Below are positions 1-11,300 of a stretch of DNA of 64,000 bases, piece by piece. The notes beneath the pieces are model-generated. The model made no database searches. It worked only from the letters and a program-made list of their open reading frames with translations, and was not told where the DNA came from. Origin of the DNA: Hippasteria phrygiana (lineage: Eukaryota; Echinodermata; Asteroidea; Valvatida; Goniasteridae). The position numbers were made by a program, and so were the translations under genes. The DNA lies in the NCBI GenBank assembly GCA_037893225.1, contig JAZGUH010000443.1, positions 62,001 to 126,000 on the forward strand. The letters run 5' to 3'. Numbering within the stretch: position 1 is the stretch's first letter; each line of letters opens with the position of its first letter.

Positions 1-2217
1 TTACCGTATTCATAAGCCAAACACAATGTCATGAGACTTCAAAGGCACAATGTCCAGCAGTGCCCCCACAGTATCATATATTTCATGAATGACCTAATTT
101 TCATGTTAAAAAGAGCGTTGACACTCCATCAGAAGCCAATATTTCTTTAACACTTGGTTAAGGATTTATTGTAGTGCTGTTCTTATGATCGTTGCAAATA
201 ATTGTTACCGAACAAAAATAGTGCCCACTAAACTTCTGGAAGGGTTTTCGAAGCACTGAAGGTCGTCACCTTTTCAATTGCATTGTGAATTTTGTAAGAC
301 ATTGATTGATTTGATTGGTTTATTTCCATACTATTAGATAGATGTAGGTTGAATACTGTACATGGAAAAAAACCTTTAACGAAACTTAAAATATCAGTAT
401 GGGAGGTCAGACAAGAAGCCGAAGCTTGTAGTGGGTCTGCCCCTTAATAAGGAAAACATGTAGCTATACAATTCAGGATAAACCAAAAGAGATATTAATA
501 ATAATAATAATAGATGTTATTACATTAAATTAATGAATTCATGACAATTACACAAGGTAATAAATTAAATAAATTACATGTACTACACCATCCTTAACTT
601 TCGATGTGTTATTAATACCTTTGTTTGGCAATTAAATTAACAAATTAGCTCAATTTAGCAGGAAGATCAAATTTTGTTCCAAAGCAGGGGACCCTGATGT
701 CTAACGGTTGAGAGATGTAGAGATGTTTCAGCTTTGTTAATATGAAGCTTATTTGATGACCTGGTGTCGTAATTATGAATATCAGTGTTCCTTTAATACA
801 AAAAAACGATTTGATATTCAACATAGAATATTTTTAGTGAAAGCAATTTGTTTGTGAAGCTATAAACCTAAAGTCTATAGGAAATAATTTTAAGAGAAAA
901 ATAACCATCACGGTCAGGAGTATATTCTTTTAAAGGAATTTAGGAGAGAACTAAACTTCGTGGTTAGTTTGATAATTTTAGAAAGCAATTTAACGAGATA
1001 TCCATGGCACGTGCAGCAGAGTGCAGCAAAGTGGAGCGACAAACAGCACATATATGTGCTGCATCTAGTCTGGCAGGGTTAGGGTTTTAAGATTTGAATT
1101 TATCAGAACCATAAAGTAGATTTTCTAAATGAAGACGGTCCAAACTGAAAACACGCATGTAAACATTGGCAAGGCGGAACGTGAAAAGTGTCTCCATAGA
1201 AAGCTTGAGGCAGTGAAGTGAATCAGGGCCATTTGTCATCTAGTGGACTTTCGGCTTCATTTCCAATTCAAAGCCTTGAATACTTGAATAAAATGAACAG
1301 ACTCGGGCTCCAGGTTCAAATGTGAGACTTTAACCCTAACCATCCCTAACCTAACAAAATCAAACACCCCATTTGTGTTGAATTTTGTGTGATTGGGTAC
1401 TGTAGAGCCTTGGCACCATCACTTTGCATGGGACTTGATGCCCTGATTTTGTCCGAGTACAAAGAATGTGCCATTGGTTTACTACACAGTGTTGGAGTTT
1501 GTGTGGTTAGGGAAGGATTCTAGTAAAAAGCCTTGGGCTGTTAGGGTTTTAATGTACATGTAGCAAAAACCAAAAAATAAATACCCTAGATCTCGCCATG
1601 TGTCAGGACCTAATATAAGAAGCCAAAGTCATTTCTTTTACCTTGCAAGGATGTAGTGCTAGTGTTGGGGGGGGGGGGGCTGCTTTACTGAAAGGTTTCA
1701 TAAATTTGCGAATCTGTCTTTGGTGCATTTTATTTCCTTTGGAAATCATGGTTTGTTGTTTGGTCTATTTTAATTGGTTTAATTATTTTAAAATTAATTT
1801 TTCATGCATGTTATTACTTCCCATCAGTGGTGTGATTATGAGAGGGCACGGGGCACATTCCCCCAACCGACATTCGTTCCCCCCCCCTTTCAAATATTGA
1901 AATGTACAAAAAAATTTACAAGCTGCAGTTTATGTACTTTCAGTGCACCTTGAAAAAATGTGTGCACCCCCAGCTGCGCCCCCCCCCCCCCCCAAATTTC
2001 ACCAAGTTATGCACCTGCTTCCGATGCCCTCCGAAAAACAAGCAAAAAATTGACATTTTGTATGTCTGTTTTTGAACAGAACTAGCACATACACGGCTTT
2101 GCCATTTTCTCTGTTCATACCAGTGCTATATCATACCCTTATAACTTAATTAGCATAACTTACTAAGTAGTGCAAGAAATGAAACATGCTTGATCTTACT
2201 TGTGTCTTTATATTTAG
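1..2217. other. Upstream/intronic sequence of galectin gene 1; no exon found
   Basis: AT-rich non-coding DNA. The first galectin exon seen (2218) begins in phase 0, so a short upstream exon with the start codon must exist, as the 24-nt first coding exon of the paralogue shows. I found no convincing ATG plus donor here, so it is cryptic or left of the window. Homopolymer G (about 1667–1678) and C (about 1979–1993) runs are present. About 1020–1090 shares its 3' end (CTGGCAGGGTTAGGGTT) with the small TTAA element at 47154. Confidence 0.5.
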
Positions 2218-2306
2218 CGGATTCCATACAGCGGATATATCCCCGGTGGATTATTTCCAACCAAGACCATTCATGTACGAGGACTCGTGCCTCACGGGAG
2301 CCCCAG
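2218..2306 (+). CDS. Galectin 1 exon: CRD1 first strands (89 bp)
   Basis: Acceptor tatttag at 2211–2217 and donor CAG|gtatgc. It encodes the IPYSG…IPGGLFPTKTIHVRG segment that opens a galectin domain. Phase 0 start and phase 2 end. Confidence 0.88.
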
Positions 2307-5300
2307 GTATGCAGAATCAAGTTCCCTTTATAACCTTAACATCCTAAGGCATTCATTCTGGGTAAAGTACAATTTACTACGACGTCATACATAATTGCTA
2401 AAAATGTCAGTGTACATTTTACTACTAGTAGTGTTTTGTAGTTTTAGGTGCACTGCAAAAATTGCCCGTAAAATTGTCGGTCGAATTTGTACCGTCGATT
2501 CTTTTTAGAAATTTGGAAAATCAAGTAACTTACTATACATTACTATGGATAGAGTGTACAAATGCTACAAAAACACTTAACGCTACAAACTTAATAATGT
2601 TATGCTTTAACTTTATGCAGCTTGTCCCGCCATTATGAAGTCATGGTTTCCCATAAACAATTTCAATATTTGAATACGAAAGGAGATGTAATGAGAATCT
2701 TTACCTATGTTTGTAAAAAAAAAAAAAAAACTAGGACTCTGTGTCTCTTCGCTGAACAGAACATAGGGCTTTTCCGCATTATTTTTTTATGATGTCACTG
2801 CGACTTTTGCTACCTACAAATTTTTATTAAGATGACGTCACGTGCTGTGCGTTCACGGGTAATTTTGGATCCGGGTACCCGAACGCCACACTGGTTCGGT
2901 TCTCGGGTACCCGGAAGTGGACCGTTAAAAAAAAAAAACCAAAAAAAAACAAAAAAAAAACACTGTCTAATCATAGAGCAAGGTTTGTAATGTCCTTGTG
3001 TGCACCGTGCAGCCGCTAAAAGGCCCCCGCAAAAATAGTTTTGCTTCCGGTTACCCGTTCTAATTTTACGGCTGCGACCCTAAAATTTGTATCGGCAAGT
3101 AAACAAAAAACATTAAAAAATCAATAAAAAAAATAATCCTGTTGTATTTTCCGTCTTCACAAAACGCCTCTCAATAACACATTTCCGTCAAAAACGCTTG
3201 TAATTTGTTTGCCTACTTACATTCGCTATTTTTTAAAAAGAAAACCTCCGTTGTTTTTACAAGTTCCCTTCGCGATTACAAGTTCCTTTCGGTGCGTGAT
3301 TTCCTATCACCGTGATGAAAACACGCGTGTCATGCTCAATGCAGCAATGCTGTACTGGTTCCCGCCGCGCCGCCCACTAAGTGCCAAAGAAGGCATGATG
3401 GAAATGCGGCAACCAGTCTATGCATGCACTGGATGCCGCACGTGCACTGCACACAGGGGCCGGGGAGCGAGTGCCGTGTGCTGATTGGACGGCACGTGTG
3501 CGAGGTGGACTCACTGAACTGCGTGATTGGTCTACTATGGCTCTTCATATGGACTTATTGGTTGTTCGGCGCCGGCCAGATATCACAACGTTCGTAATAG
3601 CCTGTGATTGGGCGACTGCACGGAGCGCGCCACTATCTTCTTGGTAAAAAAAGAGGTAAAGCCTTGTCCAAAGCGATTTTATACTGGGGCGGTTCTTCTG
3701 TCGCAGGGACGGCGAAAAATATCCAGCACAAGAACAAAAATGGGGGGGTCATGTAGTGTAACCGCCTTATTAAGGCAAAGTTACGATCTTGGCTTCGTGT
3801 TTATTACTGATTTCAATTATTTCAGGGACACCAGGACCTTTGAAGTTGAACATTAATTATGTTAAATTTGACCTATTATATAAGACATTCTCCATTGAAG
3901 ACGTTTTCACATCAGCAGTCATTACCTGTTGTCCAGTCTCGATAAAAATATCGTTTAGAAGGTTCAGATATTTAAAAAGACCTCGAGTACGGTTATTTAC
4001 AGGAGGCGCAGGGGTGTCGCGCCGGCCTTTGCTTGTGCAGTCAAGCGTAACATACACAATAATCCAACAATGGATTGAAATTGCACAAATAGCGGCAAAT
4101 GGCGTCATATCCGGCCTGGTGGTACTGTTTTTTGTTTTTTGCGCCATTTTGGCGTCTTCCGTACGCAAGGGGTTAAATATTAAATCATCCACAGAGTACG
4201 AGTTAACCTGGCATGCCTGGGTACGAGTTAACCTGGGTACGAGTTGACTCGGGTACGAGTTGACAGGGCACATGTACATGTACATGTAGTCGGACACCAA
4301 AATAATCACACACCATAAAACAAATACTCCAAGCAAAGCCTCCTCCAAGCAAAGCCTTTTGTTTTTGTTTTAACGTATACCCGTAGGCCTAATACGGAGA
4401 GCGCTTCCCATTCCCGCTGCCCCATTCCCGCTGCCCCAGTGTCTGAGCAACGCTCACTCTCTCAAGATCAATATTACTCCCGCCCGCTCTTTGATCATAC
4501 CGCGGAGCTAGTTTAGCCCCAGCGTAAACCGCAGTTCACTTCCATTGACAGACTATAATAAGCAACAAGATAGCTATAGATAAGATACAAACAGCGTTGG
4601 CCGACCACATTATTGATACTTTCCATTCACTGCATTTTTGTTGACGCATTGTTTTCAAAACACCGCCGGACGGTTCGGGTCTTTCGAGTCGGAACAGAGT
4701 TTGAAATAGATCGAATTCTCTGTATTTATTTATTTTTTTTTGGTATGAAACCTTACATTGAATTTTTCACCGTAAGCTTCGGGTACCCGAACCGGAAAAA
4801 TGGAACCGGATATTGACGCCGGCATTCGGGTATCCGGGTACCCGGGTACCCGGATACCCGGAACAGGCCTACAGTCACGTGACACGTGATGACGTCATCA
4901 TGACGTCACTCTTCGACATACAATTTCAGCTTAGGGTCTATGTTTGAGGTAAGTTTGGTTAAGATCTGAGGTTTTTTAAGACCTAAAGTGCCGCGGAAAA
5001 AATTTGTGTACAAAGTCTATGGGCTTTTGGTCAGAACTAAAAGAAGGAAGAAAAAAAAAAATCAGAACAAAAACAAGGCCTTTTCCGACTGGCAGTGTCG
5101 GAAAAGCCAAAAAAACAAAAAACAAACAAACAAACAAATCAAAATTTTATTGTGGAATTGTTTGAATAAGATATTATGGTCCGGAAAGTGTACTTTTGTA
5201 CTAAACACTGCAATTTAACAAGACTTTGTGAACACAGATTTTCCCAGTTCTGATTGATCGTGCAATTGCTACGTAATGAGCGGCCTTTTTACGGATATGC

Positions 5301-8300
5301 CCGTAAAATGTAACACGCAGTCCATTTACAGTTACGCACAGTGAATATTTGCATGCTTTTCACCATGAAAAATTTCCCAGATTTCCCATCGATGATGCAA
5401 TATTCATTTGTGACCGGATCCTACGAAATGAGTCTTAAGGTCATTTTTTGACTTGTTATTTTTTTACTTGCTTTGGATAGAGCATACTTGGCTCTTCATT
5501 CTTCACTCAGTTTTACAACCTGACCAATATGGACATTACGTGGGTGAAAACCTTGGCAGTTTCCACAGTATTAAGTCATGTTAAAAGGCCTGTAAACCCA
5601 AAAGTAACTCTGGCGACTTGTGACTCATTTTGTTGGGTTGGGCCGACATTTTACAATTTTGCCCGGTGATAAATTGGTACAAATTGCAAAGATTTAGTGC
5701 CATGTCCGGGTTTTGGGTTGTCTGAGTATCAGACGTTGCATGCATTGCATGCATATCAACGTCTGATATATGCGGACATGCTAATTTATGCGACCCCGCG
5801 CGCCAGCCAATAGGAGTGGACTTTGCAACTTGTGAAGTCATTTTGATCAGAAATGTCGACGAAGGTACTGATTGGTTGGTAGGTGTCAGCTGACTCCATT
5901 TCTCAGCATTCATCACGGCGCGTATGCAGCAATGCCATAGCAACGAAATAATTCAAATGCCGCCGTGTCGCGCGCGTGTGCTTCCCCAGCACGCGCACGC
6001 GGGCGTGGTACGTACAGTACAACTGCAACATGATTCCGTGCGCGTCGTGCAGAAATGTTTACATTTCTCAAAGACATGCATATCTGGGGCGCGTCACGTC
6101 ACTTGTCCGGGTAGCAACGCGCGCCTGTCTGATCAGTGGCTTTACCGAAGGTCCAAAAAACGAACAGGCTGATTGGTCAAAATCTAGAGGTCAGGAGGCG
6201 GATGTCTTGCATAATTAATCGCCGGATCTGCACACATATTATAGACGCTCGTCGCGTTGCACGAGTGGCTATTCCAAGACTAGGTTTTGGGGTGAGGGGG
6301 ATTAAAATTGCAAAATGTATTTTTCTCGCAGTGTTTCTATTGTAAATTCTCGTAATATCAATAAAATCCTATTTCAAAAGTCCTTCCTCGTGCATGTATA
6401 ATCACCTGGATTGGGTTCACAGCTAGCTGTGTGATGAACTGGGAGTTTTGGGATGAACCAACTACCATGTATGTAAACTTTACACTGCAAATTATCTTTC
6501 AATCATGTTTTCCCTCATCCGAATCTTATAGATTCAGCGTGAATCTGCAAAGTGGTGTCGGCACCAATGTGTCGGACATCGCTTTCCAGTTCAACCCCCG
6601 ATTTGAGGGCGGCCAGTATTTTGCGGTGTGCAACACCAAGACCGGACAACGCTGGGGCGAAGAGGAGCGCCACCATTACAATTTCCCCTTTGCCCACGGC
6701 AAGAATTTTCACATCATCATCCGGTGTGAAAGCAACGAGTTCATGGTAAATGGTGAAATCCTTCTAAACAAAAGCTCGCAAGTGACCCATCGATTGACCA
6801 AGCGGTCAATCAAGACGGCCAGCCAGCAGCCAATTAAAGGCATGATGTAGTGTAGTACTGATAAAAAAACAAATTGTCAAACAATCCACAAGGATTATAA
6901 GTTAAAAAGTTGTATCCTCGTTTAGTGATCCCCAAATGTCACTTCCCAGGTTGTATTGTAAAATTGGGCGTGATCCCTGGCTATACAGCATTCTGGGTTA
7001 ATGACTTCTGACTAGCACCCCCGAACAAAGATACTGACAGTTTGGGAGATGTCAACAAAGTACAAGATAGCTCAATTGGTAGAGCGCCGGTACGGTATTC
7101 CGGAGGTCACGGGTTCGAGTCCTGCTCCTGCCAGTTTTCTTTGTTCACTTTGAAAAAAAATTTTCAAAATAAAATTGATAGTTTCAAGCTGCAAGCTTAC
7201 TGTTGATACTGATACCGGTATCAAGTCTCTCGAGAAATATCTCCATCTAAAATGCTGTGATCTTTGAGAAAATTGTGTCCGAAGACCTTCAAAAATGCCC
7301 TGGCTTATTTCCATTCCAACAATCAAAATCAGCAATAATCACGGTAAAATCTTTTTCTCAGTTTTCTCGTGGTTTTAGCTGACGTATTGAGGTAAAACTT
7401 TCACAGGTTTTTTTAAATTTCTGTATATATGCTGAATCACACAAAGTATGGACACTGCTGTATCGTTCCTTTTAATAGCATGTGACATAGTGGCATAGCC
7501 GGGTCTTCTTAGTGGGGAGGGGGAGTGACAAATGGGGGGATTTTCCCACGCATGCAGGCTCGTACACTCTAAAAACCGATGTATCTACCAATCCTACCAG
7601 TACATGTATGTTGGTCACTTTCAACCATTGCCAATCCGTTTTAGGGTGTAGGCAGGATGTTGTTGACAGACATACCGGAACAAATGTCTAATAAACATTT
7701 TCGTAAAATGTAATCAAGTGTTTTGTTTTTATATATATTTATTTATTTATTAATTCTTTTTGAGGGGGGGAGGGGGGGAGGGGAACGGAGACTAGCTATT
7801 AAACCAAACAGTCTAACGGGAAAACCTTGTGTTATACCAACCTTTGTTATACCAACAAATTAATGTGATTTAACTGAGTTTTCTAAAAAAAGGATGTTGA
7901 TTGCTGAGATAAGTCTGCGTCATCTTGTAGTTTTATGTAGTTCGCGTATTGTTAAATAAAACAGCCAATTATTTCTGCCATGTAAACAAAAAATGACTTT
8001 TGAGAGCTATTTCCCCTCTAGTGCAGCATAGCCTACAGGTGCCATTTGTCTAAAAGTCATCGCTGCGGGCAGCAAACAAATCTGATGTCATAACATGAAC
8101 TCCCCTTTTGTGCCTAGTGCTAGACACAAAAGGGAGTTTGTGTTATGATGTCAGATTTGTTTGCGGCCCGTAGCGACGACTTTTAGACAAATAGCATCAG
8201 CGGGCTAGAGGGGACTTAAAAAAAAGCTCTCAAAAAAGTCACTTTTTTTGTTACTTCATAGCAGAAATAATTGGCCGTTCTATTTTACAATATGCAATCT

Positions 8301-11300
8301 ACATAAAAACTACAAAATGATGCAGACTTCTCTCAGCAATCAACATCCTCTTTTCGCATTGTCAAGACCATTTTATTTATGCAAGGGACAATACATTTTT
8401 CAATTCAATTCAAATTTCATAATTATTCGTCTTTTTATAGGTGGCAGTGAACGGTCGTCACTTCATTGAGTACAGGCACCGTGTGCCCAACCTACAGCTG
8501 ATCAATGCGGTCTCGGTTAACGGCACAGTCACTGTATACAGTATTCGATTTGAGGCAGCATCGGCTGTAAGTAGAAGACGACACGCTAATAATTATCACT
8601 ATGAACATCTAACAAAAGAAAACCCACGCAGTCCTTTGTTACAAACAAAGGACTGCGTGGTTTTTCTTTTGTTAGATGTTCATAGTGTATGCCCACGTTC
8701 TTCATGCTTTTAACCTATTTGTCGACCAGCCGGGAATCCGTTTCTCACAATGCATTTTTGAAACGGACAAGGCTGTCACAGGTTTTGTTTCTGTTAAAAA
8801 AAAAATCCTTACTGAAAATTATCGCCGTTTTAATTGTTGTCTTTGTGTAGGCAATCCGGTTTCAGCTTGTGCGATACTTCACTTCGTGAAAAGGGCGGTC
8901 TGTTACAACTTGATCTGTCACAGACCTGATTTTTTGTGTGCACATTTTCATAAGACGTTTTCATTTTTGTTTTCATCTGACGAAGGGAAATTAACCATTG
9001 CTAATCAAGGCCAGTGTATGTCCCTTTGTAGTTTTTTTTTTTTTTTTTTTTTAAATGATTTTACGATATGAAAAGTTGTATTCTCATCAACTATTCCCAC
9101 ATGTTAGAGTTGGGTCGTGATCCCTGGCTAAATGGCGTTATGGGTTTGTGGTTTCTGACTACCGTCCCTGAAAAGGGATATTTTGGGAGTCCACCTACAT
9201 ATAGACTAATCTGGCGACCAAAATTAGAAGCATTTACTGCGGTGGCGAGGCGCTCGCGTGCGTGTTAGACGCACACGCTCAACGCAGCTTCGACCAACAG
9301 GGTGTTTACAACTTGCGAAAATGCGCCCGCGAATCAAATTAAAGAACGCGGGCAGCCTGCACGCGAGCGCGGCACCACTGTAAAAATGGCGTCGGCGAAT
9401 TCCTGTATAGGCAAAATAGCTCAATTGGTACAGTGCTGTTTGTCGCAGATTCAGGTCCAGCTCTTGTCAACTTCACTGCAGATTGTTTTCGTATTTTTTT
9501 CAGTTCTTAGAACAGATTTTATGTACCGTAGGTTATACTCAGTTTAAAAAAAATTGTGTTCCAAAGTTGTTTTTCTTCCCCCAGATATAAATTTTGTAAC
9601 AAATCTTAATTGAATATATGCTGTTTGTGCTCTTGAACACAGTTGGGTTGGGTTTTTTTCTGCTAGAATTTCCAAATTGTATATTTTATTTTAACAGAAA
9701 AAACTATTATTTTAACAGGAAAACTGCCTGTATTCTTGGTTTCTGTTGCGCCTCTAACACAAAAAAAGATGCACCCTTACGAACAGAGAATTAGTGTCGA
9801 GCCGCAAATAACTCAACATTTTTAAAGTAATTTGTAAATACTCGGCCAAAAAAGAAAGTTCCCGCCTTGTAAATGCAGAAAAAGGTTCTTCTTCTAATGA
9901 TGCGCTATTTATGGTACACAACATTTGCTTAAAGGAAGAAAAAAATGAGATTTGTTGAATTAGGTGCAAAAATAAGTGGTATTTTTTATAATGCAGGCAA
10001 TTGATTACATTGAAATTTTTCAGATAAATGATTTTTTACTTTATTGATTAGTGTGTGTAACACCTCATGATTTGAGCAGCAGTTTTGACAAACCCCCAGG
10101 GTGCATGCAAAATCATATTAAAATTGTTGGATATAGCAGGGTTAGGGTTAATGAAAACGTTTGTACACACAGTTTCAATGCAATATTGAGTCTGCATTCA
10201 AAAAAGGCAGGAACGCTTTTTTTGGCCGAGTGTATAAAGTGGGCGGGTTTCTACTTTCAATGTCTCATTCAAAATTGAGTAACTTTTGCATTCCTATAAA
10301 AACATTATTTGTGACTTGCCCTACGCGATGGCTGGACAATAGCAGAAGTGGAATATTTAAATTGTGGTATTTTATGAATGTAATAAGCTGTAATTTTATG
10401 TATCCTATCTATAATCTTAAAGTGTCAGAGTCTTTACCCCTTGCTTTGAGAAAATGAACCTCAAACTTTGTGAACTGTGGAAACTATAAGCTTAGTAAAA
10501 AAAAGTCGCACTAAAATATTTCAACATTGAATTCAGGTTTAAGACTTTGAGATATGATTGATTAGGGCCTTCCGAGATGTAAAAATTCCCAAATCGACTT
10601 CCCAGTGAAAAAGCGTTGTTTCTTCATATACCTCAGAATGCCATAGTGTGACTTACTGTTCATTACATTGTGCCAGGCCACATTTTTTCGGGGCGATACT
10701 CTAGAATAGCACGGGCAGCTTAACATACCGGAAGTATTTTTTGCCCCTATCTGGCCGTTTTATTTTATTTTGCAGACTGCATACCAGCCACAGCCGACCT
10801 TCCCAGCCCAGCCAGCTTTCCCAGCGCAGCCTACCTACCCAATTACTGCGGGAATCAAGGTTGTCAGCGATCCAGTAAGTCCATTGTCCCTCCATATTTT
10901 GTCAAATTTTGTGTCGCATTCAAATATCAATGATACCTCGCATTAATGCCGTGTGCAAAAAGCGGACGGTAGTACCGCCCACTGCATACTAATTACAAGC
11001 ATCCGTGTTTTTATTGGTTAACCGGCTGGAGTCACCGTGTTACTCTTGCTCTGATTGGTTCTTCCATTTGTGCACAAAACCGTTGGGGCTGATGGTTTTG
11101 TGTATAAAGACTTTTTTTGCGAGGTTTATCGAGGGTCGTTTGGGAAATGTGAAATGGGAGATTTTAAAGAAAATGGCGGTGAAATGGGAGATTTTTGAGA
11201 AACTGGCGGTGGCAGACATACCGGTCCTTTTTACTAGTTCTGAGCATGCGCGCATAGTTCTGAGCATGTGTACATAGTTCTGAGCATGTGCACAATGGTG

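Noticed and set aside
1012..1060. Candidate first coding exon of galectin 1 (ATGGCACGTGCAGC…)
   Set aside because: No acceptable donor in frame, and the stretch belongs to a repeat also present near 47.2 kb.
3209..3647. Overlapping ORFs of 70–91 aa
   Set aside because: CpG-rich patch with no family motif, no fitting splice sites, and inside a galectin intron.
5924..6345. Overlapping ORFs of 69–82 aa
   Set aside because: No recognisable domain; same GC-rich intron context.
7063..7135. Functional tRNA gene
   Set aside because: A and B boxes are present but acceptor and anticodon stems do not pair; SINE-derived.
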